A stretch of 64,000 nt of DNA, taken from positions 124,001 through 188,000 of the forward strand of contig NZ_JADLQN010000005.1 in the NCBI RefSeq assembly GCF_015477835.1. Reading direction: 5' to 3'. How positions within the stretch are numbered: the stretch's first letter is position 1; each line of letters opens with the position of its first letter. Origin of the DNA: Nocardia higoensis. Its GTDB lineage: Bacteria; Actinomycetota; Actinomycetes; Mycobacteriales; Mycobacteriaceae. This document shows positions 23,798 to 32,856 of this stretch, one piece after another. The position numbers and the translations under genes are program-made. Below the pieces are notes generated by a model, which saw nothing but the letters and a program-made list of their open reading frames with translations, was not told where the DNA came from and ran no database searches.

Positions 23798-25204
23798 CTA
23801 TTTCAGCACATACGGCGACACCGAGCTGCGGTGTTCGCTGATGTCGAGGGTCTTGCCCAGCGGGGGGAACGCCCGTTGCGGGCAGTTGGCTCGCTCGCAC
23901 ACCCGGCAGCCCGCGCCGATCGGCGTGGCCTTGACCTGATCGAGGTCGATGCCGTCGGCATAGACCACCCGGCCCGCATGGCGCACTTCGCATCCCAGGC
24001 CGATCGCGAAGGTCTTGCTGGGCTGACCGTAGCGCGTCGCGCGTCGCTCCACGGTGCGCGCGACCCACAGGTATTTGCGGCCGTCGGGCATCTGCGCGAT
24101 CTGGGTCATGATCTTGCCGGGATAGGCGAAGGTCTCGTAGACGTTCCACAGCGGGCAGGTGCCGCCGCTGGAGGAGAAGTGGAAACCGGTCGCGGACTGC
24201 CGTTTGGACATGTTGCCCGCCCGGTCCACCCGGACGAAGGAGAACGGCACTCCGCGCGCGGACGGGCGCTGCATGGTCGAAAGCCGGTGACAGATGGTCT
24301 CGTAGCTCTGTGAGAAGAAGGCCGAGAGCCGTTCGATGTCGTAGCGGAAGTCCTCGGCCACCTCGAGGAAGTGGGTATAGGGCAGTACGGTGGCCGCCGC
24401 GAAGTAGTTGGCCAGGCCGAGCATCGCCAGCTTGCGGGTGTCCTCGGAAGCGAAATTGCCCTCGTCGACCAGTTTTTCGAGCAGATCGCCGCATTCGAAG
24501 TAGGCCAGCTCGGCGGCCAGCTTGAAGGTGCGCTGCCCGCCGGACAGATGCGGGGAGATCTCCAGGCGCAGTGCCTCGGGGTCGTATCGGTGCAGCACGC
24601 CCTCGCCGAGATCGATGCGTTCGATGATGCGCACACCGTGTTCACGCAGGATCCGGGCGATGCCGGTGTTGACGTCGCCGCCGTGCAACCGGATGCGCGA
24701 ATTGAGTTCCTCGGCGGCGGTGTCGAGTTCGTGGATGTAGTTCTGGTGCTGATAGAAGTAGTCGCGCACTTCCTCGTGCGGTTTGGAGATGGTGGCGCTG
24801 CCCGCGCCGTCGGCGAATCGGTCCTCGGTGGCGGCGGCCAGTTGGGCGCTGGTGTTGCGGTAGCGGCGGTGCATGGCCACCATGGCGCGCGCCATGCTCG
24901 GGTGTGTGGAGACCATCTCGGCGATCTCCTGGGTGTCGGCCTCGATGCCGAGTTCCTGATCCATCACGACCTCCTGGAGCTCGGCGATGAGCCGGGTGTC
25001 GTCCTGGGAGGAGAAGAAGGTCGCGTCCACGCCGAACACGTCGCTGATCTTGAGCAGGACCGGCACCGTCAGCGGGCGTACGTCGTGTTCGATCTGGTTC
25101 AGGTAGCTGGCCGAGATCTCGAGCTGCTGGGCGAGCACGACCTGACTCAGGCCGCGCTCGGTGCGCAGCTGGCGCAGTCGTGCGCCCACATAAGTCTTGG
25201 CCAT
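23798..25204 (-). CDS. ramB: acetate/fatty-acid metabolism regulator RamB
   Basis: 468 residues. Residues 5-60 form an XRE-type helix-turn-helix (LRQLRTERGLSQVVLAQQLEISASYLNQIE). The remainder is the short-chain fatty acyl regulator architecture (ScfR: RamB, PrpR), with a C-terminal region holding Cys405, Cys433, Cys436 and Cys441 (CRVCERANC). In the related M. tuberculosis PrpR, C-terminal cysteines bind an iron-sulfur cluster; I infer the same here. RamB controls the glyoxylate cycle gene aceA, which lies 23 kb away in this window with a matching upstream motif. In mycobacteria the two are near neighbours. Confidence 0.92.
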   Translation of the reverse strand: MAKTYVGARLRQLRTERGLSQVVLAQQLEISASYLNQIEHDVRPLTVPVLLKISDVFGVDATFFSSQDDTRLIAELQEVVMDQELGIEADTQEIAEMVSTHPSMARAMVAMHRRYRNTSAQLAAATEDRFADGAGSATISKPHEEVRDYFYQHQNYIHELDTAAEELNSRIRLHGGDVNTGIARILREHGVRIIERIDLGEGVLHRYDPEALRLEISPHLSGGQRTFKLAAELAYFECGDLLEKLVDEGNFASEDTRKLAMLGLANYFAAATVLPYTHFLEVAEDFRYDIERLSAFFSQSYETICHRLSTMQRPSARGVPFSFVRVDRAGNMSKRQSATGFHFSSSGGTCPLWNVYETFAYPGKIMTQIAQMPDGRKYLWVARTVERRATRYGQPSKTFAIGLGCEVRHAGRVVYADGIDLDQVKATPIGAGCRVCERANCPQRAFPPLGKTLDISEHRSSVSPYVLK

Positions 25205-25230
25205 TCGTCCAGTTTAGAGCGGTTTTCGCA

Positions 25231-25257
25231 GCACTGCCAATGCGAAATTAGCAGTGC
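25231..25257. promoter_or_regulatory. inverted repeat between ramB and ligB
   Basis: GCACTGC and GCAGTGC arms separated by 13 nt containing TGCGAAATTA, 27 nt upstream of the ramB start. A dyad in this divergent promoter region could be a ramB autoregulatory site. Confidence 0.4.
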
Positions 25258-25289
25258 GGTCACAGCCGTTGCCGAAACCCACGGTTACC

Positions 25290-26990
25290 GTGAGAGATGT
25301 GTTGTTCGCCGATGTCGTACGAACTTCGGCCGCCGTGCGGTCCACGCGGTCCAGGAAAGCCAAGGTTGCCGCACTGGCGGAGCTGCTGCGCGCGGCCGCG
25401 CCGGAGGAAGTCGCGCCGGTCGTCGCGTGGCTGTCCGGCGACCTGAGCCAGGGGCGTCTCGGCGCGGGCTGGCGCACGCTGGCCGGGCTCGACGCCGTGC
25501 CGCCTGCCGCACTGCCCACCGTGACCGTGACCGCCGTGGAAGCCATCCTCGACCAGGTGGCCGCGCAATCCGGTCCCGGTTCGGGCACGCGGCGCAAGGA
25601 ACTGCTGACCGAGCTGTGGACGGCGGCGACCACGGCCGAACAGGAGTACCTGCCTCGCCTGCTGACCGGGGAACTTCGCCAGGGCGCGCTCACCGCGCTG
25701 GTCGCCGAGGCCGTGGCCGAGGCGGCCGGAGTGCCGCTGCCCGTGGTACGCCGCGCCTACATGCTGTCCGGGCGGCTGCCGGTGACCGCCGTGGCGGCGC
25801 TGCGTGGTGGCGCCGAGGAACTCGCGGCGTTCCGGTTGGAGGTGGGCAGGCCCATTCAGCCCATGCTGGCCTCGCCGGGCTCCTCGCTGGACGAGGCCAC
25901 CGCCGAGTTCGGTGGCGAGGTCAGCATCGAGCACAAGCTCGACGGCGCTCGCATCCAGGTGCACCGGCACGGCGCCCAGGTCCGGGTGTTCACCCGCACG
26001 CTGCGGGAGATCACCGACGGCGTGCCCGAACTCGTCGCTCTGGTGCGCGGGTTGGAGTGCGAGAGCGTGGTGCTCGACGGGGAGACGCTGGCGCTCACCG
26101 AGGACGGTCGTCCGCGGCCGTTCCAGGAGACGATGAGCCGCTTCGCCACGCTCCTCCCTCCGACAGCCGACGATGCCGGTGGTGCGGACGGCGAGGGCCC
26201 GGACGGCGAGGGTGCCGACGGCGAGGGGTCGGATGGGGAGGACCCGGTCGTCGCGGGTTCGGTCGCCCCGGAGTTCGACGCCGCGACGGCGCGGCACCTG
26301 CCGCCCGGGGCGCTGTTGCTGCCGCCGGTCAACTCCTCGCGCGAACTGCTGCTGCATCCGTACTTCTTCGACTGCCTGCACCTGAACGGGCGGGATCTGC
26401 TGGACGCGCCGCTGTCGCAGCGGCGCGACGCGCTGCTGTCGGTCGCGGGCTCGCACACCATTCCGGCGCTCATCAGCCCCGATGGCGAGACCGCCGCCGA
26501 ATACCTCGACGGCGCGCTGGCGGCCGGACACGAGGGTCTGATGGTCAAGTCGCTGAGCGCGCCGTACGCGGCGGGCAGGCGCGGGCGGTCCTGGTTGAAG
26601 ATCAAACCGGTGCATTCGCTGGATCTGATCGTGCTCGGGGCGGAATGGGGGTACGGCAGGCGCACCGGGTACCTGTCCAATCTGCATCTCGGCGCACGCG
26701 ATCCGCGCACCGGCGAGCCGGTCATGGTCGGCAAGACGTTCAAAGGCCTCACCGACGCGCTGCTGGCCTGGCAGACCGCCGAGTTCCCCCGCCACGAACG
26801 CGCCCGCGACGAACACACCGTGTATCTGTGGCCGGAACTGGTGGTGGAGATCGCCCTCGACGGCGTGCAGGTGAGCCCGCGCTATCCCGGCGGCGTCGCG
26901 CTGCGTTTCGCGCGGGTGGTCCGGTACCGGCCGGACAAGACCCCCGATCAGGTCGACACCATCGACACCGTGCGCGGTCTGCTGCCCTGA
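25290..26990 (+). CDS. ligB: ATP-dependent DNA ligase (LigB type)
   Basis: About 566 residues from GTG 25290; GTG 25299 or TTG 25302 would give the more usual family start. The N-terminal helical domain (ADVVRTSAAVRSTRSRKAKVAALAELL, split) is that of archaeal/LigB ligases. The adenylation domain has the nucleotide Lys in EHKLDGAR (about 216), motif III-like VLDGE, motif IV GLMVKSLS and motif V WLKIKP, and an OB domain ends the protein. It seals nicks using ATP. Between the adenylation motifs is a low-complexity acidic insert of four DGEG-type units (about 299-318). Divergent from ramB. Confidence 0.92.
   Translation: MRDVLFADVVRTSAAVRSTRSRKAKVAALAELLRAAAPEEVAPVVAWLSGDLSQGRLGAGWRTLAGLDAVPPAALPTVTVTAVEAILDQVAAQSGPGSGTRRKELLTELWTAATTAEQEYLPRLLTGELRQGALTALVAEAVAEAAGVPLPVVRRAYMLSGRLPVTAVAALRGGAEELAAFRLEVGRPIQPMLASPGSSLDEATAEFGGEVSIEHKLDGARIQVHRHGAQVRVFTRTLREITDGVPELVALVRGLECESVVLDGETLALTEDGRPRPFQETMSRFATLLPPTADDAGGADGEGPDGEGADGEGSDGEDPVVAGSVAPEFDAATARHLPPGALLLPPVNSSRELLLHPYFFDCLHLNGRDLLDAPLSQRRDALLSVAGSHTIPALISPDGETAAEYLDGALAAGHEGLMVKSLSAPYAAGRRGRSWLKIKPVHSLDLIVLGAEWGYGRRTGYLSNLHLGARDPRTGEPVMVGKTFKGLTDALLAWQTAEFPRHERARDEHTVYLWPELVVEIALDGVQVSPRYPGGVALRFARVVRYRPDKTPDQVDTIDTVRGLLP
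26184..26243 (+). repeat. 15-bp in-frame repeats in ligB
   Basis: Four 15-bp units encode ADGEG, PDGEG, ADGEG, SDGED inside the adenylation domain, just after the segment QETMSRFATLL. They probably form a surface loop. Confidence 0.75.
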
Positions 26991-27129
26991 GCCGCGGGTT
27001 CAGGCCGCCGAGCTGGGCGGAAGCGCCGCCGCCCGGGGGTGGGGTCCGGCATTATAGGGCGCCGATGCGTCGCGCCGTCGGATGGCAACTGCATGGCAAT
27101 CGAACTTTCGGTTACCGCACACTGGACGG

Positions 27130-28404
27130 GTGACCGCCGAATTACTGGTGCTGCTGATCGTCATCGCGACGGCCCTCGCATTCGACTTCACCAACGGCTT
27201 CCACGACACCGCCAACGCCATGGCGACCTCCATCGCCACCGGCGCGCTCAAGCCTCGTGTCGCGGTGGCGCTCTCGGCGGTGCTCAACCTCGTCGGTGCC
27301 TTCCTCTCGGTCGAGGTGGCCGCGACGGTGGCCAAGGGAATCGTGCAGCTCGACGCCGTCGACGGGCAGGACCTGTTGCTCATCGTCTTCGCCGGACTGG
27401 TCGGCGGCATCCTGTGGAACGTCGCCACCTGGCTGTTCGGACTGCCGTCCAGCTCCTCGCACGCGCTGTTCGGCGGCTTGATCGGCACCACCATCGCCGC
27501 ACTCGGCTGGAACGGGGTCATCTGGGCGTCGGGCTCCTCGGGGGTGCTCACCAAGATCGTGCTGCCCGCGCTGCTCGCCCCCGTGGTCGCGGCGCTGGTC
27601 GCCTCGATCGGCACCTGGGCGGTCTACCGCATCACCGCCCCCGCCGACGCGGAGACCAGACGCAAGGGATTCCGCTGGGGACAGGTCGGCTCGGCCTCGC
27701 TGGTCTCGCTCGCGCACGGCACCAACGACGCGCAGAAGACGATGGGCGTGATCTTCCTGGCGCTGGTCGCCTACGGCACGGTGACCAAGGACGACGAACT
27801 GCCGCTGTGGGTGATGGCTTCCTGCGCGGTCGCCATCGCCGCGGGCACCTACCTCGGTGGCTGGCGCATCATCCGCACCCTGGGCAAGGGATTGGTGGAC
27901 ATCGAATCGCCTCAGGGCCTGGCGGCGGAGACGTCCTCGGCGGCCATCATCCTGAGTTCGGCGCACTTCGGCCTGCCGCTGTCGACCACGCAGACCGCGA
28001 CCGGCTCGATCCTGGGCAGCGGCATCGGCAAGGGCGCGGAGGTGCGCTGGTCGGTGATGGGCCGAATGGCGGTGGCCTGGCTGCTGACGCTGCCGATGGC
28101 CGGTCTGGTCGGCGCGATCTGCTGGGCGGTGGCGCACGCGATCGGCGGGCTGCCCGGCGTGCTGGTGGTGTTCGCTCTGCTGATCGGACTGTGCGGGTTC
28201 ATGTGGTTGCGTTCGCGCCGGGACCGGGTCGACACCACCAATGTCAACGTGTGGCCCGGTGACACACCCCCGGCAGCCGCCTCGGCGAAGCCGCAGCCCG
28301 CCGCAGCGCAGCTCGCTGAAGCACAGCCCGCCGAAGCACAGTCCGTCGCGCCGGTCGAGGCCGACCGGAATGCGCCGTTCCCGACCCGCCCCACGCGGCC
28401 GTAG
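27130..28404 (+). CDS. pitA: inorganic phosphate transporter, PiT family
   Basis: 424 residues from GTG 27130. Both PiT signature repeats are present: FDFTNGFHDTANAMATS near the N-terminus and SLAHGTNDAQKTMGV in the middle, with SSSSHALFGGLIGTTIA and LSTTQTATGSILGSG following each, and many hydrophobic helices. It imports metal-phosphate with protons. A Pro/Ala-rich polar tail of about 55 residues ends the protein. The next two genes repeat the pitA-Rv0544c-Rv0543c arrangement recalled from M. tuberculosis. Confidence 0.95.
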   Translation: MTAELLVLLIVIATALAFDFTNGFHDTANAMATSIATGALKPRVAVALSAVLNLVGAFLSVEVAATVAKGIVQLDAVDGQDLLLIVFAGLVGGILWNVATWLFGLPSSSSHALFGGLIGTTIAALGWNGVIWASGSSGVLTKIVLPALLAPVVAALVASIGTWAVYRITAPADAETRRKGFRWGQVGSASLVSLAHGTNDAQKTMGVIFLALVAYGTVTKDDELPLWVMASCAVAIAAGTYLGGWRIIRTLGKGLVDIESPQGLAAETSSAAIILSSAHFGLPLSTTQTATGSILGSGIGKGAEVRWSVMGRMAVAWLLTLPMAGLVGAICWAVAHAIGGLPGVLVVFALLIGLCGFMWLRSRRDRVDTTNVNVWPGDTPPAAASAKPQPAAAQLAEAQPAEAQSVAPVEADRNAPFPTRPTRP

Positions 28405-28417
28405 AAGGAGCCAGCCC

Positions 28418-28696
28418 GTGCAGACACTGCTCACCAATCTGAGTTCGCTGTGGCATGTCGTCGTGGCCGCGTTGGTCCTCGGCGCCGGCCTGCCCGCGGT
28501 GTTCGCGCTCGGCGTGCGCTGGTGGTCGGCGGCCGATACGGTCGACGAAGGCGGCGTCGCCGAGCGCAACCATGTCGCGATGGCCGGTGCCTACGCCTGT
28601 TTCGGCCTGATCATCGTGGCGGTGCTCACCGGCATCCTCTACACCGCCAAGGCATTCCTGGCCGCCCGGCTGGGGATCCACCTGTTCGGAGAGTAG
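28418..28696 (+). CDS. conserved small membrane protein linked to pitA
   Basis: 92 residues from GTG 28418, with AAGGAG at 28405-28410. Two membrane segments (LWHVVVAALVLGAGLPAVFALGV and YACFGLIIVAVLTGILY) flank a short acidic loop (AADTVDEGG). Size and position match the membrane protein next to pitA in mycobacteria (Rv0544c). A role in phosphate transport is plausible from context only. Confidence 0.85.
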   Translation: MQTLLTNLSSLWHVVVAALVLGAGLPAVFALGVRWWSAADTVDEGGVAERNHVAMAGAYACFGLIIVAVLTGILYTAKAFLAARLGIHLFGE

Positions 28697-28709
28697 GAGG
28701 CGTCGTCCC

Positions 28710-29180
28710 ATGACCGAGCCAGAGTCGAATCCGGCGGCGTCCGAGCCCGAGACCGCGTCCCCGGCGGTGCCGACGCCCGCGTCGGCCGAGCCGACCGCGA
28801 CATCCGAGCGCGAAGCGGCCTCGTCCGCCGATCGGCCGGGGATGCTCGCGCGCATCCTGGACTGGCTGCGCGCCGGATATCCGCAGGGCGTGCCCACCTC
28901 GGATTACATCGCGCTGTTCGCGGTGCTGCACCGGCATCTGACCGACTACGAAGTCGTGATGGTCGCCGAGGAGTTGGTGCGCGACAACCCGGAGACGGAG
29001 ATCACCCGCGAGGCCATCGTGAACGCCATCGCGCGCCTCGCCATGGAGGAACCCGATCCGGTCGATGTGGCCAGGGTCGCCGAGCAGCTGGCCGAGGGCG
29101 GCTGGCCGCTGGAGGACAGGCTCGCGGATCCTGCCGCGACCGAGGCGGCGGAGCCGAACCAGGTCGGGCGCGAAGGCTAG
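28710..29180 (+). CDS. DUF3349 family protein
   Basis: 156 residues; ATG 28710 with GGAGG upstream. The first 45 residues are a disordered Ser/Ala/Glu/Pro stretch. The rest is the small helical DUF3349 domain (ILDWLRAGYPQGVPTSDYIALFAVLHR, DYEVVMVAEEL, ITREAIVNAIARL, VAEQLAEGGWPL), as in M. tuberculosis Rv0543c next to pitA. The WLRAGYPQGVP...YIALFAVL layout is diagnostic. Its stop overlaps the convergent kinase gene's stop by 3 nt. Function unknown. Confidence 0.88.
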   Translation: MTEPESNPAASEPETASPAVPTPASAEPTATSEREAASSADRPGMLARILDWLRAGYPQGVPTSDYIALFAVLHRHLTDYEVVMVAEELVRDNPETEITREAIVNAIARLAMEEPDPVDVARVAEQLAEGGWPLEDRLADPAATEAAEPNQVGREG

Positions 29181-30109
29181 GGCAGCGGTAGTTCGTCGAT
29201 CCGGACGGTCGGCGCGAGCTGGGTGCGCAGACTCCGGTCGATCTCGCCCGCCACCGGGATGACCACCGCGGCGGCGGCGGTGGCGACGGCGTCGGTGAGG
29301 ATGGCGGGCCAGTCCGGCGCGCCGGGTGAGGCCAGGGCGGCGATGACCGCGGCGGCCGCGGAGTCGCCCGCTCCGGTCGGGTTGCCCGCCAGCGGCCGCG
29401 GCAGGCTCGCGTCCCACGCGCCCTGCGCGGTGACCGCGACCATGCCGTGCGCACCCCTGGTCACGACCACTGCCCGCACCCCGGATTCCACCAGCGGCCG
29501 CGCGCACCGGGCGACCTCGCGCGGCGTGGCGGGTTCCTGCCCGGTCAGGGTGCGCAGTTCGGCGCGGTTGGGCATGAGCACCACGCCGGGCACCTTGGCC
29601 ACCAGCCGCAGCGCCTCGTCCTCGACATCGCAGATGGTGGGCACCCCGGCCGCGATGGCGGTGTCGGCGATCGCTGCCGGGAGGCTCGCATCGATACCCC
29701 CTGGCAGCGACCCAGAGATCACCAGGCCGCCGATGTCGGGCAGCAGTCCGGCCACCCGCACCGCCAGCTGATCGCCCGCGTGCGGGTTGGTCACCCGGGC
29801 TCCCGGCTCGGCCAGGGCGGTGGCGGTGCCGTCGTCGGATTCGCTGATCACCACGGTGCGCCGGACCCACGGCAGCGCGTGCACGAAGTCCACCGGCAGT
29901 TCCAGCTCGGCGGCGGCCGCGAAGGCGTGATCGGAGAATCCCGTCGCGCGCGCGTAGCGGCCGAGCTGATTGAGCACCCGCGTCACATTGATGCCCTCGC
30001 CGCCGATGCGCTGCTCGACCGAACGGACCCGATGCGGGCGTCCACGTTCGAATCGCTCGACCCGGTAGGTCATGTCGTAGGCGGGATTCATTGTCACAGT
30101 GAGGATCAC
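29177..30109 (-). CDS. PfkB family sugar kinase (1-phosphofructokinase-like)
   Basis: About 310 residues from GTG 30109 (GTG 30118 possible). PfkB features: ILTVTMNPAYDMTY at the start, the GGEGINVTRVLNQLG signature of the 1-phosphofructokinase/tagatose-6-phosphate kinase branch, TRGAHGM, and the catalytic GNPTGAGDSAAAA motif with the base Asp. These kinases phosphorylate sugar phosphates with ATP. No fructose PTS genes are beside it, so the substrate is open. Confidence 0.87.
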   Translation of the reverse strand: MILTVTMNPAYDMTYRVERFERGRPHRVRSVEQRIGGEGINVTRVLNQLGRYARATGFSDHAFAAAAELELPVDFVHALPWVRRTVVISESDDGTATALAEPGARVTNPHAGDQLAVRVAGLLPDIGGLVISGSLPGGIDASLPAAIADTAIAAGVPTICDVEDEALRLVAKVPGVVLMPNRAELRTLTGQEPATPREVARCARPLVESGVRAVVVTRGAHGMVAVTAQGAWDASLPRPLAGNPTGAGDSAAAAVIAALASPGAPDWPAILTDAVATAAAAVVIPVAGEIDRSLRTQLAPTVRIDELPLP

Positions 30110-30194
30110 GTCAACCACTGTCCCCCATCGGGCACCGGGTGCAACTGTGGTTCGTCCTTGTCGCCCGGTGCGAGTCGGCTCCCCCTCGGGGGAA

Positions 30195-31235
30195 TTACAG
30201 TCCCACCGTGGCCCGTCCGTCGAAAATGCCGGTCGCGGGCAGCGCCGCACCGTGCTGGGACAGCGAGCCGCCGTCGCGGCCGGCGCGCACCGCCAGCAGC
30301 TCGGCGATGATGGACACCGCGGTCTCGGCCGGGGTGTGCGCGCCCACGTCGAGACCGGCGGGCGAGTGTAGCCGCGACAGCGCCGCCTCGTCGAAGCCGC
30401 CCGCGCGCAGATCCTCCATCCGGCGCAGGTGCGCGGTGTAGGAGCCCGCCGCGCCCAGGTAGCCCAGGTCGGTCAGCCGAAGGGCGACGGTGAGCAGCGG
30501 GATCTCGAACTTCGGATCGTGGGCGAAGGCGACGATGGCGGTGCTCGCGTCGACCTCACCCGCGCCTGCCAGGCTGTTCAGATAGCGGTGCGGCCAGTCG
30601 ACGACGACCTCCGCGCCGGGGAAGGCCTCGGGGGCGGCGAACTCCTCGCGGGAATCGCAGATGGTGACGCGGTAGCCCAGCAGCCGGGCCTGCACGGTGA
30701 GCGCGGCGGCGTAGGAGTTGGCGCCGAAGATGATCATCCGCGGCGCGGGTGCGAACGAGGCGACGAAGACGTCCGATTCGGGCAGTGCGACCAGTTCGGT
30801 GTTGTGCCGCTTGTCGGTGATGAGGTGCTGGCCGATCAGATCGGTGTCCGGGTTCCACACCACGGTGAACACCGTCACCCGCCGGTGTGCGGCGATCTCC
30901 GCCGCGACCGTGGGGAACTCGGAGAAATCGTGTCGGGAGAACGGTTCGGCGAAGACGTCGATGGTGGCGCCCGCCGCCACGCCGTGCTCGCTGGAAGGAA
31001 CGGGCAGCCGGTGCATGGCGCGCCTGCCGGTGCGCGCGGCGTTGGCCGCCGCGTCCCGGATGGCGTCGTCGACCGAGCCGCCGAGGCCCGCGCCGTGCAC
31101 CACGCCGTCGGGATCCACCAGCAGCGCGCTGCCGACCGGCCACCGGCCGTCCCCGACGCTGCGCACGACGGTCGCCAGTCCACCTGTCCGACCCGAGTAC
31201 CACACCTGTAAGAGGTCGTCGACGATGTCGCGCAT
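30195..31235 (-). CDS. xdhC: XdhC family xanthine dehydrogenase maturation protein
   Basis: 346 residues. The N-terminal XdhC/CoxI domain reads GGLATVVRSVGDGRWPVGSALLVDPDG; the C-terminal Rossmann domain has IIFGANSYAAALTVQARLLGYRVTICDSREEF and VVVDWPHRYL. XdhC delivers sulfurated molybdenum cofactor to xanthine dehydrogenase. It follows a MocA-like gene by 6 nt on the minus strand and is divergent from the urate genes; xanthine dehydrogenase itself is encoded at 40.7-44.6 kb. Confidence 0.92.
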   Translation of the reverse strand: MRDIVDDLLQVWYSGRTGGLATVVRSVGDGRWPVGSALLVDPDGVVHGAGLGGSVDDAIRDAAANAARTGRRAMHRLPVPSSEHGVAAGATIDVFAEPFSRHDFSEFPTVAAEIAAHRRVTVFTVVWNPDTDLIGQHLITDKRHNTELVALPESDVFVASFAPAPRMIIFGANSYAAALTVQARLLGYRVTICDSREEFAAPEAFPGAEVVVDWPHRYLNSLAGAGEVDASTAIVAFAHDPKFEIPLLTVALRLTDLGYLGAAGSYTAHLRRMEDLRAGGFDEAALSRLHSPAGLDVGAHTPAETAVSIIAELLAVRAGRDGGSLSQHGAALPATGIFDGRATVGL

Positions 31236-31241
31236 CAGTTC

Positions 31242-31820
31242 TCAACTCCGCTCACGTGCGGTAGTGGCCGGGAAGTCCTGGTCGATACCCGTCGCCAGAT
31301 CGTCGCACGTGACGCACACCATATCGTCCCTGGCGCTGATATAGGCGGCAGCGCCCTGATCCGCTGTAGCAGCCGCGACCACTCCCACCCAGTGACTGTG
31401 GCCGATCACAACGGGATGGCCCGGACGACCCGCGAAAACGGCGCGCGCCAGCCCGCTCGGGGCGTGTAAGGCGGCCTTGATGACACGGGCCACCACGGCC
31501 GCGCCCACATCCGGGGTGTCCACCGGCATGATCACCGCGTAGTCGCCGCCCGCGGCCGCCCGCAGCCCGGCGCGAAGCGACGCCGACAGCCCTCGCGCCC
31601 AGTCGTGCGCCCACACCGTCCGCACGTCCGCCGGTATGCCGAGCCCGTCGTGATGCGGTCCGGTCGCCCCGAGCACGACGACCACCCGCTCGCACCCGCC
31701 CTCCCGCAACGCGGCGATCGCCGCGCGCAACCACGCGCCGCCCTCGGCCAGCGCCTTGGGACGGCCGTAACGGGTCCCGGCGCCCGCGGCGAGCACGATT
31801 CCGACGGCGACGGCAGGCAT
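31242..31820 (-). CDS. MocA-like molybdenum cofactor nucleotidyltransferase
   Basis: 192 residues from ATG 31820. The nucleotidyltransferase signature GIVLAAGAGTRYGRPKAL is at the N-terminus, followed by VVVVLGATG and the metal-binding MPVDTPDVG. MocA attaches CMP to molybdopterin to make the dinucleotide cofactor used by xanthine dehydrogenase-type enzymes; MobA would add GMP. The link with xdhC favours the MocA role. Starts are back to back with the plus-strand urate genes. Confidence 0.88.
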   Translation of the reverse strand: MPAVAVGIVLAAGAGTRYGRPKALAEGGAWLRAAIAALREGGCERVVVVLGATGPHHDGLGIPADVRTVWAHDWARGLSASLRAGLRAAAGGDYAVIMPVDTPDVGAAVVARVIKAALHAPSGLARAVFAGRPGHPVVIGHSHWVGVVAAATADQGAAAYISARDDMVCVTCDDLATGIDQDFPATTARERS

Positions 31821-31965
31821 GGCGGTCACCGTAACCAGCTCAGGTTGCGGCCGTGTGACGATTGCGAGCCGGGTGGCGCGGGAGGCGGTAACCATTTCGG
31901 ACACGCCGGAGGTGATCTTGTCGCTTCGGCTGGCGAGACCGCGCACGGTCGCCGATGCTGGACCG

Positions 31966-32850
31966 ATGAGGCGCGACTCGGGAGAGCCGGTGGGCGCGGA
32001 GGCAGGTGCCGGGCCCGCGGGCGCGGCGCCGGAGACGGCGGCAGCGTTCGACGCGCTGAGCGAGGACCACGCAGCGGCCGCGCTGAGCGCGTGCTGTTCC
32101 TCGCCGGAGTGGGTGCGTGGTGTGCTGGCGGGCCGACCGTACGTGACCGCCGAGCGACTCTTCGCCGCCGCAGACGCGGTGCTCGCCGGCCTCGACGATC
32201 GCCGGATCGACGCGGCGCTGGCCGGGCATCCGCGCATCGGCGACCGGCCGGTGGACGCGGAATCGGCGCGTGATCAAGCCGGGATCGGCGGCGCGGATCG
32301 CGCGGTGCTCGACGCGCTGGCCGAGGGCAATCGCGCCTACGAACAGCGCTTCGGCCACATCTACCTGGTGTGTGCCGCCGGACGCACCGGCGGGGAATTG
32401 CTCGAAGTGCTGCGTTCGCGGCTGGACAACGACCCGGCGACCGAGCGGGAAGTGATGCGGGTGGAGTTGGCGAAGATCAACCGCGTCCGGCTGGGGCGCC
32501 TGCTGGATGAGCTGGACGAGGCCGGTGGTTCCGAAGGCACCGTGAGCACGCACGTCCTCGACGCCGTGCGAGGGATGCCCGCCGTCGGTGTGGCCGTGGC
32601 CCTGTACCGGGACGGCGACCGGATCGCGGTGGGGACCACGAACGACGACGGCCGGGTGCCCAGGCTGGCCGCGGGACTGCGTCCGGGGACCTATCGCCTG
32701 GTGTTCGACACCGGGGACTACTTCGCGGCGCGCGGCGAGGCGACCTTCTATCCGGAGGTGACGGTGACCTTCGCGGTCACCGGCCCCGGACATCATCACG
32801 TGCCGCTGCTGTTGTCGCCGTTCGCCTATTCCACCTATCGAGGGAGTTGA
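31966..32850 (+). CDS. bifunctional OHCU decarboxylase / 5-hydroxyisourate hydrolase
   Basis: 294 residues from ATG 31966. Residues 25-185 are UraD (OHCU decarboxylase) with the catalytic His in AGHPRIGD (88) and FGHIYLVCAAGRTGGELL. Residues 192-294 are UraH (transthyretin-like HIU hydrolase) with STHVLDAVRGMPA and the defining C-terminal YRGS. The two enzymes act in sequence after urate oxidase: HIU to OHCU to S-allantoin. The domain order is reverse to the reaction order. The urate oxidase gene follows after 6 nt. The long frame upstream of ATG 31966 looks non-coding. Confidence 0.93.
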   Translation: MRRDSGEPVGAEAGAGPAGAAPETAAAFDALSEDHAAAALSACCSSPEWVRGVLAGRPYVTAERLFAAADAVLAGLDDRRIDAALAGHPRIGDRPVDAESARDQAGIGGADRAVLDALAEGNRAYEQRFGHIYLVCAAGRTGGELLEVLRSRLDNDPATEREVMRVELAKINRVRLGRLLDELDEAGGSEGTVSTHVLDAVRGMPAVGVAVALYRDGDRIAVGTTNDDGRVPRLAAGLRPGTYRLVFDTGDYFAARGEATFYPEVTVTFAVTGPGHHHVPLLLSPFAYSTYRGS

Positions 32851-32856
32851 GCGCCC

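Noticed and set aside
24371..27133. Open frame of 920 codons across ramB and ligB
   Set aside because: Spans two well-supported genes in opposite directions; composition is that of a shadow frame.
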